This document shows positions 36,188 to 47,382 of a stretch of DNA of 64,000 nt, one piece after another. Below the pieces are notes generated by a model. It did no database searches. It worked only from the letters and a program-made list of their open reading frames with translations, and was not told the origin of the DNA. The stretch comes from Domibacillus tundrae (lineage in GTDB: Bacteria; Bacillota; Bacilli; Bacillales; Domibacillaceae). Within the stretch, counting starts at the first letter, position 1, and each line of letters starts with the position of its first letter. The stretch is from positions 62,001 through 126,000 of the forward strand of contig NZ_LAJA01000010.1 of assembly GCF_000970675.1 (NCBI RefSeq). Direction: 5' to 3'. Both the position numbers and the translations under genes were made by a program.

Positions 36188-37702
36188 ATGACGACTGAAC
36201 AAACAAATTTACGGCTTGTGCTGACGGGTCTGCTGTTAGCCATTTTAATGGCGGCAATGGACAATACCATTGTCGCAACAGCGCTTGGATCCATTTTAGC
36301 CGATTTGGGCGGAGTTGAAAGCTACATATGGATTACATCCGCGTATGCAGTGGCTGTAATGGCGGGCATGCCGATTTTCGGAAAACTGTCGGATATGTAT
36401 GGGAGAAAGCGATTTTTCGTCTTTGGTTTAGTGATTTTTTTAATTGGTTCCGCATTATGCGGCATTGCTCAATCAGTGCCCCAGCTTGCTGTGTACCGTG
36501 CGATTCAAGGGATTGGCGGTGGTGCGCTTTTGCCCATTGCTTTTACAATCGTGTTTGATGTGTTTCCGGCTGAGCAGCGCGGGAAAATGACCGGCATGCT
36601 CGGCGCCGTATTTGGCGCGGCAAGTGTTCTCGGTCCGCTGCTCGGTGCATTCATTACGGACACGATCAGCTGGCATTGGGTCTTTTATGTAAATATTCCG
36701 ATCGGATTCGCTGCACTATTTTTCATTTTGCGCTTTTATAAAGAAACACCGAAGCATACGAAACAAAAAATAGATTGGACCGGGGCGGCAACACTCGTGA
36801 TTGCAGTTGTGAGCCTTATGTTTGCGCTGGAACTCGGCGGAAAGGAATTTGCATGGGCTTCGTGGCAAAGCTTTTTATTATTTGGTCTATTTGGTTTCTT
36901 TATCATTGTATTTCTATGGGCAGAAACAAAAGCGGAAGAGCCCATTATTTCATTTTGGATGTTTAAAAACAGGCTATTTGCGTCCTCGCAAGTGCTTGCT
37001 TTCTTATATGGCGCTACGTTTGTAGGATTAACTATCTTTATCCCGATTTTTGTGCAGGCCGTCTATGGCGGCTCGGCGACAAATGCAGGCATTATTTTAA
37101 TGCCGATGCTGCTTGGCTCTGTTGCCGGGAGTGGTTTTGCAGGCATTATGCAGGCGAAAATGCCGTACCGCCGTATTATGGTGATTTCCGTTGTGGCTTA
37201 TGCGGTCGGAATGGCACTTATGTCGACGATTTCACCGGAGACAAGCCGTCTTTTATTGACGGTTTATATGGTAACGGTCGGATTTGGCGTCGGATTTTCT
37301 TTTTCGCTGCTGCCGTCTGCAAGCATGCACAAAATGGATTACCGGCACCGCGGTTCGGCGAACTCAACCAATTCCTTCTTTCGTTCACTCGGGCTGGCGC
37401 TTGGGATCACGATCTTCGGCTCTATCCAAACGAAGCTTTTGACAAGTGAGCTTGCCGCTAAACTGGGTGGAAGCACTGGAGCAGATTCGTTTGGAATTGA
37501 GAACGTTCAGACCGTTTTTCAACCGGAACAGCGCGCGCAAATTCCGGAAAATGTTCTTGAGGTGATTGTGAATGCAATGTCAAATTCGATATCGGCAACG
37601 TTTTTATGGTCCCTTGTCCCAATTGCGATTGCTGTAGCTGCTGTCTTTTTTATGGGCGATGAACAGCTGGAAGTAGAACGGAAAAGAAGAGAAAATGCTT
37701 AA
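36188..37702 (+). CDS. MFS drug:H+ antiporter, DHA2 family (14 TM)
   Basis: 504 aa with about 14 membrane helices. Motif A GKLSDMYGRKRFF, motif B region YRAIQGIGGGALLPIAFTIV and motif C GAVFGAASVLGPLLGAFITD identify an EmrB/QacA-type exporter. Its substrate is unknown. It lies between mtlA and mtlR, is transcribed in the same direction, and has its own upstream region and downstream terminator. It is therefore an insertion into the mannitol locus and not a mannitol gene. Confidence 0.85.
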   Translation: MTTEQTNLRLVLTGLLLAILMAAMDNTIVATALGSILADLGGVESYIWITSAYAVAVMAGMPIFGKLSDMYGRKRFFVFGLVIFLIGSALCGIAQSVPQLAVYRAIQGIGGGALLPIAFTIVFDVFPAEQRGKMTGMLGAVFGAASVLGPLLGAFITDTISWHWVFYVNIPIGFAALFFILRFYKETPKHTKQKIDWTGAATLVIAVVSLMFALELGGKEFAWASWQSFLLFGLFGFFIIVFLWAETKAEEPIISFWMFKNRLFASSQVLAFLYGATFVGLTIFIPIFVQAVYGGSATNAGIILMPMLLGSVAGSGFAGIMQAKMPYRRIMVISVVAYAVGMALMSTISPETSRLLLTVYMVTVGFGVGFSFSLLPSASMHKMDYRHRGSANSTNSFFRSLGLALGITIFGSIQTKLLTSELAAKLGGSTGADSFGIENVQTVFQPEQRAQIPENVLEVIVNAMSNSISATFLWSLVPIAIAVAAVFFMGDEQLEVERKRRENA

Positions 37703-37710
37703 ATGGAGAG

Positions 37711-37755
37711 CCGCCTTACCTGTTTTTTTCATCAGACAGAAGGCGGCCTTTTTCA
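37711..37755 (+). terminator. Terminator after MFS gene
   Basis: GCCGCCTT/AAGGCGGC (37711-37718 with 37741-37748), loop containing CTGT/ACAG, then TTTTT. Confidence 0.8.
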
Positions 37756-37877
37756 ATGTTGGCAACAAGTCTTGTGCCGAATTGGCATTTTCGTTTTATT
37801 GAATATGCTTTACGACGGGTTTATGATGAAAAAAGAAGGAAATAATATTAAAAAGATGTCACAAGGGGGTGGGCGGC

Positions 37878-39974
37878 ATGTATGTATCTGCTCGTGAACG
37901 GCTGATTTTGGATTTGCTTATTGACCGGGAAGAAGAAATGACGGTTAAAGATCTAGCAGATGACATCGATGTCAGTGTGCGGACCGTCCATCGTGACTTA
38001 AAAGGCATTGAGCAGATGATAGAAGCGTACGATTTAAAGCTTGTGAAAAAAGCGGGAGTCGGCGTACAGCTCGTTGGCGCAAAAGAGAAAAGAGATGAGC
38101 TGAAAATGGCGGTTTCTCACCTTTCTTACAGTGAGTATACGCCGGATGAACGCCAGACGATGCTGCTGTGCGCGCTGCTGGAATCGATTGAGCCGGTGAA
38201 GCTCGTATCCCTTGCTAACGACTTGCGCGTAACAATCGCCACAGTCAGTAATGATTTGACGAAGCTTGAAAAAACACTTAAGCAGTTTGGATTAACGATT
38301 GTCCGCCGGCGTGGGTATGGCGTAGAGCTTGAAGGAAGCGAAACAGCGAAGCGGCGCGCCATGAGTAGCATCATTGCGGAAAACGTGAATGAAGTGGAAT
38401 TTTTATCCCTGGTAAAAGAAAGTATTCAAAAAAAAACACAGGATTCATCAGATTCTATTTCCGAGCGCTTGCTTGGATTAGTGGAGAAAAAGAAATTATT
38501 AATTGTTGAAAAAGTGGTCAAAGAAATTAACGCCGGTCTTCCGTATCCAGTGGCGGACAGCGCCTACATCGGACTTGTTGTCCATTTGGCGCTTGCGATT
38601 GAACGGATAGAGCGGGGCGGCAACATTCAAATGGATCGGGCCTACTTGAACCAGCTGCAGGCCGCGCCGGAATTTGATATTGCCCGGGAAATGACGGAGA
38701 AATTAAAAGCCGTTTTTCAAATGGATATTCCGGAAGCGGAAGTCGGCTATATTACGATGCATCTGCAAGGGGCGAAGCTGCGTCAGGACAAAGAGTATGT
38801 CTTAGAAGAATCAAGCTTCCAGGTCGCTCTAAAAGCAAAAGGATTAATCCAGTTCGTTGAAGAAAAGCTTGGGGTTGGGCTGCTGGACGACCAGTCTCTT
38901 TTTCAAGGACTCGTCGTCCATTTAAAGCCAGCTATGTACCGTATTAAGCAAAAAATGGGTATTACCAACCCGCTGCTTGAACGGATCCAATCCGATTACA
39001 GTGACTTATTTGCAATTGTTAAACAAGCGGTCCATCATGTTTTTCCATCCACTGATGTGCCGGATGAAGAAATTGGCTATCTCGTCATGCATTTTGGTTC
39101 AGCCTTGCCTGGCGCCAAGCCCGCCGGACCGTTAAAGGCGTACACGATTTGCTCAACTGGCATCGGTACATCAAAAATGCTAGCTGCACGGCTGCAGCAG
39201 GAAGTGCCGGAATTAACAAGCGTAAAAAACATTTCACTGTTTGAATTAAGCAACTTGGAATTAGACGATGATCTTGTTATCTCAACGATTCCGCTGCCAG
39301 ATTTTGATCACGATCATATTGTGGTCAGTCCGGTGCTGACGAAAGAAGATTTAACGAAAGTACACGCTTATATAAGAAGGCACAATGCGATACCGGTTCA
39401 GACGGAGCGAACTGCTTTCAAACAGCCGGTTCGTTCATTTGACCAAATCGAAAAAACAGTGGGCAGCATTCAGCGTTATTCGGATGCGCTGCAAAACATT
39501 TTAAGACAGCTTTCCGTTACCCGTTCTGAGAAGAATGCAGCAGAAGAAGTGCTGAAGGAAGCCTGTACCGTGCTTTCGTCCATTCAATCGGAAGAGACAA
39601 TCGTGCAGGCGCTGCTTCAACGGGAAAAGCTGGGCGGCATCGGGATTCCCGGGACAAAACTTGCTTTTTTCCATGCGCGCCACCCGGATGTTTTAACCCC
39701 TTCGTTTACGATGCACAGACTGGCAAAACCGGTCATCCTCGAAGGAATGGATCAACAGAAGATGGAATCGGACACGATAATTATGATGCTTTCACCGGAT
39801 CCTTATCATGTGGAAGGGCTTGAGTTGCTGAGTATGATCAGTTCACTCATAATTGAAAGTGATGACAGCATCGCCTTGTTTCAGTCGGGACGGGAAGAGG
39901 AAATAAAAGAGTGGACGGCGACAAAATTAGAGACGTTTTTATATGAAAAAATAACAGAATTAAGGAGTGTTTAA
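37878..39974 (+). CDS. mtlR: Mannitol operon transcriptional activator MtlR
   Basis: 698 aa. Order: two N-terminal helix-turn-helix modules (MTVKDLADDIDVSVRTVHRD; VTIATVSNDLTKLEKTL), PRD1 (about 200-300), PRD2 (about 310-410, with EEIGYLVMHFGSAL), an EIIB-Gat-like domain with Cys in YTICSTGIGTSKMLA and an EIIA-Mtl-like C-terminal domain with GIGIPGTKLAFFHARH. Phosphorylation of the PRDs and EII-like domains sets its activity. ATG 37878 follows AAGGGGGTGG; GTG 37869 overlaps that site. Confidence 0.93.
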   Translation: MYVSARERLILDLLIDREEEMTVKDLADDIDVSVRTVHRDLKGIEQMIEAYDLKLVKKAGVGVQLVGAKEKRDELKMAVSHLSYSEYTPDERQTMLLCALLESIEPVKLVSLANDLRVTIATVSNDLTKLEKTLKQFGLTIVRRRGYGVELEGSETAKRRAMSSIIAENVNEVEFLSLVKESIQKKTQDSSDSISERLLGLVEKKKLLIVEKVVKEINAGLPYPVADSAYIGLVVHLALAIERIERGGNIQMDRAYLNQLQAAPEFDIAREMTEKLKAVFQMDIPEAEVGYITMHLQGAKLRQDKEYVLEESSFQVALKAKGLIQFVEEKLGVGLLDDQSLFQGLVVHLKPAMYRIKQKMGITNPLLERIQSDYSDLFAIVKQAVHHVFPSTDVPDEEIGYLVMHFGSALPGAKPAGPLKAYTICSTGIGTSKMLAARLQQEVPELTSVKNISLFELSNLELDDDLVISTIPLPDFDHDHIVVSPVLTKEDLTKVHAYIRRHNAIPVQTERTAFKQPVRSFDQIEKTVGSIQRYSDALQNILRQLSVTRSEKNAAEEVLKEACTVLSSIQSEETIVQALLQREKLGGIGIPGTKLAFFHARHPDVLTPSFTMHRLAKPVILEGMDQQKMESDTIIMMLSPDPYHVEGLELLSMISSLIIESDDSIALFQSGREEEIKEWTATKLETFLYEKITELRSV

Positions 39975-39975
39975 C

Positions 39976-40404
39976 ATGGCTATTTTATCTGCTGAAAACA
40001 TCGTATTAAATCAACAACTTGGATCAAAAGAAGAAGCGATTCGCGCAACGGGACAGGTGCTTGTGGAACGTGGATATGTGGAACCCGCTTATATCGAAAA
40101 AATGCTTGAGCGTGAACAATTGACGACAACGTATATGGGGAATTTCGTGGCAATTCCACACGGCACAGAAGACGCAAAAAGTGCAGTGAAAGAATCAGGT
40201 ATTGCGATTATTCAAGTGCCAAACGGTGTCAGCTTTGATGGAAATGAAGTAAAGCTCTTAATCGGCATTGCCGGCAAAGGCGACGAGCATTTAGAAATCT
40301 TATCGCAAATCGCCATTGTCTGCTCAGAAGAAGATAATGTGCTGCAAATCGTAAATGCTTCTTCCAAAGAAGAAATTTTAGCGATGTTTGACGAGGTGAA
40401 CTAA
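39976..40404 (+). CDS. mtlF: PTS mannitol EIIA component
   Basis: 142 aa. The phosphorylated His62 lies in FVAIPHGTEDAK. It passes phosphate from HPr to the EIIB domain of MtlA. ATG 39976 starts directly after the mtlR stop behind AGGAGTG; mtlD begins 1 nt after its stop, so mtlR-mtlF-mtlD are one operon. Confidence 0.95.
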   Translation: MAILSAENIVLNQQLGSKEEAIRATGQVLVERGYVEPAYIEKMLEREQLTTTYMGNFVAIPHGTEDAKSAVKESGIAIIQVPNGVSFDGNEVKLLIGIAGKGDEHLEILSQIAIVCSEEDNVLQIVNASSKEEILAMFDEVN

Positions 40405-40405
40405 T

Positions 40406-41554
40406 ATGTTAGCTGTCCATTTTGGCGCAGGAAACATTGGCCGTGGCTTTATCGGAAGCCTTTTGTATCAGTCTGGGTATGAAACGTGTTTTGTTGATGT
40501 GAACAGCGAAATCGTCGACTTACTTAATGAAAAAGGCGAGTACCGGGTTGTACTTGCGGATGAATCCCACGAGGAGCTCGTTGTGAAAAATGTCCGTGCA
40601 ATCAACAGTGCATCAAATGCTGATCAAGTCATTGAAGCAATCGCACAGGCAGACTTGGTGACGGCAGCGGTCGGGCCGAACATTTTGCCGCACATTGCCG
40701 GTCTTGTCGCAGAAGGACTGCGCAAACGGACAACATCAGTCAACGTCATCGCTTGCGAAAACATGGTCGGCGGCAGCACGCTGTTAAAAGAAAAAGTAAT
40801 GGAGAAAATTCCGGCAGACGAGCAGGAAATGATTTTGTCCCTTACTGGATTTCCGGACGCAGCGGTCGACCGGATCGTGCCGAATCAGTCGAATGAAGAT
40901 AAATTGATGGTCGTTGTAGAGCCATTTTATGAATGGGCAGTGGAAGAAACGAAAATTGTTGGCGAAAAGCCTGCTGTCGAAGGCATTACATGGGTGCCTG
41001 ACTTAAAGCCGTATATTGAACGAAAACTGTTTACCGTTAATACAGGTCACGCGGTTGCGGCTTATTTCGGATGGCAGGCAGGTGCGAAAACGATCGATGA
41101 AGCACTTCAAAACGATAAAATTAAACAAGCGCTTGAAGCCACTTTAAAAGAAACGGGCCGCTTTTTAGTTGAAAAATACGGATTTGATGCGGCCGAACAC
41201 GATCAATATATTGTGAAAATTATTGGCCGGTTTGCGAACCCGCACATTACAGATGACATTACACGTGTCGGCCGCGCGCCAATCCGCAAGCTTGGCGGCA
41301 AAGACCGTCTCGTCAGTCCGGCAAAGCAGTATGAACAATTAATTGGCGAGACACCGGTTTATTTGGCAAAAAGCATTGCGGCGGCCCTTTTATATGATTA
41401 CGCACAAGATTCAGAAGCGGTTGAAGTGCAGGGAGAAATCGGTCGAAATGGTGTAGAGTCAGCGATTAAAAAGTTCACACAGCTCGATGAAGCAAATCCA
41501 TTGTTTGCGGAAATCGTGAAACAATATGAATTGATCCGGGAGAACGGGATTTAA
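40406..41554 (+). CDS. mtlD: Mannitol-1-phosphate 5-dehydrogenase
   Basis: 382 aa. The NAD-binding FGAGNIGRGFIGSLL begins at residue 6. The polyol dehydrogenase motif KLFTVNTGHAVAAYFG and the domain with LTGFPDAAVDRIVP are present. It oxidises mannitol-1-phosphate to fructose-6-phosphate. The 4 nt between the mtlF stop and this ATG imply coupled translation. Confidence 0.96.
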   Translation: MLAVHFGAGNIGRGFIGSLLYQSGYETCFVDVNSEIVDLLNEKGEYRVVLADESHEELVVKNVRAINSASNADQVIEAIAQADLVTAAVGPNILPHIAGLVAEGLRKRTTSVNVIACENMVGGSTLLKEKVMEKIPADEQEMILSLTGFPDAAVDRIVPNQSNEDKLMVVVEPFYEWAVEETKIVGEKPAVEGITWVPDLKPYIERKLFTVNTGHAVAAYFGWQAGAKTIDEALQNDKIKQALEATLKETGRFLVEKYGFDAAEHDQYIVKIIGRFANPHITDDITRVGRAPIRKLGGKDRLVSPAKQYEQLIGETPVYLAKSIAAALLYDYAQDSEAVEVQGEIGRNGVESAIKKFTQLDEANPLFAEIVKQYELIRENGI

Positions 41555-41567
41555 CTTACAAAAGGAT

Positions 41568-41652
41568 TGTCATAAAAGTAGAGGCTGACGGTCGAATAAA
41601 TGCGGTTGATGGTCGGATTCTAGACTGCAGCGGTCGAATAAATCGGAATTCG
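41568..41652. repeat. Degenerate 21-nt tandem repeat array A
   Basis: Units begin at 41568, 41590, 41611 and 41632. GGTCGAATAAAT occurs at 41590 and again 42 nt later at 41632; GGTCGGATTC is at 41611. It starts 13 nt after the mtlD stop. Confidence 0.7.
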
Positions 41653-41698
41653 ACCATCAGGGAAGGGAATCCGGCCGTCTTGCTGTAAATGCAATAAT

Positions 41699-41731
41699 GG
41701 AGCTGACTCATTTTGAGATAGCTCCTTTTTT
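41699..41731 (+). terminator. Terminator of the mtl operon
   Basis: GGAGCT/AGCTCC (41699-41704 with 41720-41725) followed by TTTTTT. Confidence 0.7.
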
Positions 41732-41902
41732 CTTTTTTTCGGCCCTACTGGTGTTTATTCTGGTCCACTTTCTTCCCTCTCTATTTCCCCATATTTTCAG
41801 CAAAATCCATCTATGATATGATAAAAGAACTTCAAAACGGGAAGTGACTTCCATGAGGGTTGGAGGTCAACAAAAACGAAAATAGAGGTGACGAGTTTAT
41901 TT

Positions 41903-43369
41903 ATGTTTACACAACTGAAAAAAGAATGGTTCGGCAATGTCCGTGGTGACATTTTGTCGGGGATTGTCGTGGCGCTTGCACTGGTTCCGGAGGCGATTGC
42001 CTTTTCGATTATTGCGGGCGTGGACCCGATGGTCGGATTGTACGCGTCGTTTTCAATGGCCGTTGTCATTGCGTTTATGGGCGGACGTCCAGCGATGATT
42101 TCTGCAGCAACCGGGGCAATGGCGCTTCTGATGGTGACATTTGTAAAGGATCACGGGCTGCAATATTTATTTGCGGCGACGATTTTGACCGGTGTCCTGC
42201 AGGTGACGTTTGGCTGGCTGAAAGTGGCCCGCTTTATGAAGTTTATTCCGCGCTCCGTTATGGTCGGGTTTGTGAATGCCTTGGCCATCCTCATTTTTAT
42301 GGCGCAGGTGCCTCATTTTGTCGGCATCTCAACGATGACATACGTATTTGTCGCGGCGACGCTTGCGATCATTTACATTTTCCCGCGCTTCGTTAAATCA
42401 ATTCCGTCCCCACTTGTAGCGATTGTTGTCATGACAGTAATTGCAGTGTATGGCGGCTTTGACCTGCGGACGGTTGGCGATCTTGGGACAATTACGCAGT
42501 CTTTGCCATCATTTTTTATCCCGGATGTACCATTCAACTTTGAGACATTGTCGATCATTTTCCCGACTGCTTTGGCGCTGTCAATCGTCGGTCTGCTTGA
42601 GTCGCTCTTGACGGCATCCATTGTCGATGATATGACCGATACGACGAGCAATAAAAACCGTGAAGCACGTGGGCAGGGGATCGCGAACATCGTCACAGGC
42701 TTTTTCGGCGGCATGGCCGGCTGTGCAATGATTGGGCAATCTGTTATCAACGTGAAGTCCGGCGGGCGCGGCCGTTTATCTACCTTCGTGGCAGGGACAT
42801 TTCTACTCTTTTTAATTATGGTGCTTGGCGGGGTGGTCGTGCAAATTCCGATGCCGGCACTTGTTGCGGTCATGATTATGGTGTCGATCGGCACATTTGA
42901 CTGGTCGTCTTTAAAAGCGGTGACAAAAATTCCGATTACCGACAGCATTGTCATGGTTGTGACCGTCGTAACGGTTGTGATCACGCACGATTTATCAAAA
43001 GGCGTATTTGCCGGTATTTTACTAAGTGCGATCTTCTTTACAGCAAAAATTTCGAAAGTGGATGTCATTTCTTCACGCGAAGCCGATACACTAAATTACC
43101 GGGCATCCGGACAAGTCTTTTTTGCGTCCGTCACTGATTTTGTGGACGAATTTGACTATCAGCCGGAAGGAATTCAGCACGTGAACATCAATTTTTCAGA
43201 AGCGCACGTCTGGGATGATTCGGGTGTAGCGGCCATTGATAAAATTGTGCTGAAATACCGCGATAATGGCATTAACGTGTCCTTAAGCGGCTTAAATGAA
43301 GCGAGCTCATCGATGATTAAAAGGATGGCCGTTCATGACAAATCGGGCGGCAAGCTGTCCGGGCATTAA
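41903..43369 (+). CDS. SulP family anion transporter with STAS domain
   Basis: 488 aa: about 11 membrane helices (residues 1-385), with the signature [20 protein letters not shown] near the N-terminus, and a cytoplasmic STAS domain (about 400-485). SulP proteins import sulfate or bicarbonate; the Bacillus relatives are not well assigned. ATG 41903 is used because the in-frame GTG 41888 is part of the AGAGGTG site. The UspA-type gene downstream probably shares its transcript. Confidence 0.9.
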   Translation: MFTQLKKEWFGNVRGDILSGIVVALALVPEAIAFSIIAGVDPMVGLYASFSMAVVIAFMGGRPAMISAATGAMALLMVTFVKDHGLQYLFAATILTGVLQVTFGWLKVARFMKFIPRSVMVGFVNALAILIFMAQVPHFVGISTMTYVFVAATLAIIYIFPRFVKSIPSPLVAIVVMTVIAVYGGFDLRTVGDLGTITQSLPSFFIPDVPFNFETLSIIFPTALALSIVGLLESLLTASIVDDMTDTTSNKNREARGQGIANIVTGFFGGMAGCAMIGQSVINVKSGGRGRLSTFVAGTFLLFLIMVLGGVVVQIPMPALVAVMIMVSIGTFDWSSLKAVTKIPITDSIVMVVTVVTVVITHDLSKGVFAGILLSAIFFTAKISKVDVISSREADTLNYRASGQVFFASVTDFVDEFDYQPEGIQHVNINFSEAHVWDDSGVAAIDKIVLKYRDNGINVSLSGLNEASSSMIKRMAVHDKSGGKLSGH

Positions 43370-43434
43370 AATACCTGAGGGTGCATTGTATAAAAACAGT
43401 GCGCTTTTTGAACAAACAAAAGGGGGACATATGA

Positions 43435-43851
43435 ATGAGGGGAAACATTTTGCTTGCATCTGACGGGTCTGATCACGCATTGCGCGCGACTGAAGAAGCG
43501 ATTAAGCTGGCAAAAGGGCTAAAAAAAGAAATCGTTGTCGCGTACGTCGTTAACTTTGATCAATCGAAAAAAGACGTGCTGCACAGCGCCGGTTCTCTTG
43601 ACCGTGAACAAAAGCGAAAAAAGCAGCTCCAAAGCACGGAACAAAAGCTGCAGGAAGCAGAAGTCGCTTACTCAATAAAGCTGCTTCATGGTGTCCCAGG
43701 TCCGGCAATTGTCGAGTATGCAAATGAAAACGCTGTTTCGTACGTCGTGCTCGGCAGCCGCGGCTTAAATGACCTGCAGGAAATGGTGCTCGGCAGCGTC
43801 AGTCATAAAGTGGCAAAACGTGCGCAGTGCCCGGTTTTAATTGTGAAATAA
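43435..43851 (+). CDS. Universal stress protein UspA family
   Basis: 138 aa with ILLASDGSDHALRATEEAI at the start and the ATP-binding loop GSRGLNDLQEMVLGSVSHKV near the end, so an ATP-binding Usp is expected. It lies 65 nt after the SulP gene. SulP-UspA pairing is common in bacteria, which suggests Usp-mediated control of anion uptake. Confidence 0.88.
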   Translation: MRGNILLASDGSDHALRATEEAIKLAKGLKKEIVVAYVVNFDQSKKDVLHSAGSLDREQKRKKQLQSTEQKLQEAEVAYSIKLLHGVPGPAIVEYANENAVSYVVLGSRGLNDLQEMVLGSVSHKVAKRAQCPVLIVK

Positions 43852-45873
<2,022 letters not shown>

Positions 45874-45885
45874 ATAACAAAAAGG

Positions 45886-45914
45886 GAGGTCTCAATAAAC
45901 GAGACCTCTTTTTT
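45886..45914 (+). terminator. Terminator after cyclomaltodextrinase
   Basis: GAGGTCTC/GAGACCTC with a 7-nt loop, then TTTTTT. Confidence 0.9.
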
Positions 45915-46069
45915 ATGATTTATTCATCGGGATGAGCTGCCCGGCAGAGCGAAATGAACATGCAACGCGCTGCATTTCAGAGTGTAGACAAATAAAACCT
46001 TTTGTCGACATATCTGTTTTTCTTATTCATCATTGTTCTTTAGTTATTGCGGTTTATGGCTTTCTGATT

Positions 46070-46483
46070 GGAGCCGAAATGCGGCGGGCTCGCGACTTCG
46101 CGTTCCGCGGGCATGCGCTGAGCTCGTTTCCGTCGCTGCGCGTCTCCACCGATCTCATCTGGCCTGCTAGTCCCGCAGGAGTCTTCGTCGCGAGCCCGAC
46201 GCCGCTGTTTTTATAAGAGCAGCGCCGGTTCATGCGGGCATGCTCCGCTGGGGGCAGCGCCGAAACGGGACCGTTACGATGCCCAATCGTTTTTCACGAA
46301 TAAACGCCAGCCAAAAAACGGCATGAAAGTTTGCTGCTCTTCCAAAAAAAGGGGTGAAGCAAAACGGACGCAGACTCCTGCGGGAAGAGCAGTGAACGTG
46401 AGACCCCGCAGGAGCGGAAGCGACGAGGAGGCTCACGCACTGCCCGCGGAAAGCGAAGTCCTTTTTGCTTCACCTATCGGCCC
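46070..46483. repeat. GC-rich palindromic repeat, copy 2 (two opposed halves)
   Basis: The left half contains CTTCGCGTTCCGCGGG, CTCCACCGATCTCATC and GCTAGTCCCGCAGGAGTCTT. The right half carries the same elements reversed (AGACTCCTGCGGGA, CCCGCGGAAAGCGAAGTCC). GGTGAAGCAAAACGGA (46353-46368) and TCCTTTTTGCTTCACC (46459-46474) frame the right half as an inverted pair. Ends GGAGCCGA and TATCGGCCC resemble those of copy 1. Confidence 0.75.
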
Positions 46484-46489
46484 TTTCAA

Positions 46490-46552
46490 AAAAAGACTGA
46501 CGACTTTTTCGACAGTCTCAAACAAGTCTCTCGTGTATGAGAGACTTGTTTT
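46490..46552. terminator. Repeat tail plus strong hairpin
   Basis: GACTGACGA/TCGACAGTC hairpin, then an 11-bp stem ACAAGTCTCTC/GAGAGACTTGT (46522-46532 with 46539-46549) with T4. The first part recurs after copy 1. Confidence 0.65.
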
Positions 46553-46840
46553 CAACACCGATATTTCCCGAGAAATGTATAGTGAAACTCATGAATAATC
46601 CCGGTTATAGTACCGGTCACAAAATTAATTAAAAATAAATACCCCCAAACTTTGCTGATTTTTTATAGCGCTGGTCCCCTTTCAAAAATTAAAATCTATA
46701 GGGATGACGGGAAAATTAGAAGTCTTTTACCGTTTTTTACGAACTATATTTCGCTGTTTAAAAAAGAGAGTAAATTCTGAAATTATCGGGAAAAGTGTGT
46801 ATAATCGTTGTACAAAGAAGTTTGAAAGGGGTTACGGGGG

Positions 46841-47296
46841 ATGATTGAACGGCTGCATCATGAAGAAGAAGCGACAGCGGCAGAAATTTTGGCTCTGCAA
46901 ATTCCTGCTTATAAAGTGGAAGCGTCATTAATTGGATTTGACGGCATTCCACATTTAAACGACACAGTTGAAATGATTAAGAAAAGTGATGAAACGTTTA
47001 TCGGGTTTTTAACAGAAGGCGAGCTGTGCGGATTTCTTTCCTATAAAGACGAAGGCGCCGCCGCTTTTATTCACCGGCTTGTTGTCCATCCGGGCCACTT
47101 CCACGAAGGCATCGCTTCGAAGCTGATCACGTTCTTTTTGCAGGAAGAATCGGAGGGGCGGGATGTAAAAGTGACAACTGGGGCGAAAAATGAGCCCGCA
47201 CGTAATTTATACAAAAAATTCGGGTTTGAAGAACTGGACATGTTTTCACCAGAGCCGGGCATTGATCTCGTTTTGTTGGAAAAAAATCATAATTAA
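46841..47296 (+). CDS. GNAT family N-acetyltransferase
   Basis: 151 aa. RLVVHPGHFHEGIASKLITF is the acetyl-CoA loop, and NLYKKFGFEEL closes the fold. ATG 46841 follows GAAAGGGGTTACGGGGG. The acceptor is unknown. The N-terminal AAEILALQIPAYKVEASLI resembles the GNAT at 33754 (AAEILALQKLAYVSEAEIY), suggesting the same subfamily. Confidence 0.82.
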   Translation: MIERLHHEEEATAAEILALQIPAYKVEASLIGFDGIPHLNDTVEMIKKSDETFIGFLTEGELCGFLSYKDEGAAAFIHRLVVHPGHFHEGIASKLITFFLQEESEGRDVKVTTGAKNEPARNLYKKFGFEELDMFSPEPGIDLVLLEKNHN

Positions 47297-47382
47297 ACGT
47301 GTGTTGCTCGTATTTTCACAATGAAATAGTGTAAAATAAAGCCGTATGAAATCTTTATGATCAGAAAGGCTGGAAGATATAG

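Larger units (their letters stand above)
41555..41902. other. Intergenic region between mtlD and sulP-like gene
   Basis: About 350 nt. It holds the 21-nt-period repeat (41568-41652), an inverted pair GATGGTCGGATTC/GAATTCGACCATC (41608-41620 with 41646-41658), a terminator (41699-41731) and an AT-rich promoter-like stretch before the transporter (TATGAT near 41815). No gene. Confidence 0.6.
45915..46840. other. Long non-coding region with composite repeat
   Basis: No convincing gene in over 900 nt. Open frames at 45932 and 46323 run through the GC-rich repeat and are rejected. The region holds the composite repeat (46070-46483), its tail with hairpin (46490-46552), and AT-rich DNA with TATAAT (46800-46805) before the next gene. 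Confidence 0.6.

Noticed and set aside
37703-37897. 64-codon frame after the MFS gene
   Set aside because: Begins in the terminator and overlaps mtlR; no ribosome binding site.
45932-46598. Open frames at 45932 and 46323 inside the GC-rich repeat
   Set aside because: They exist because the repeat is GC-rich; no protein motif and no ribosome binding site.
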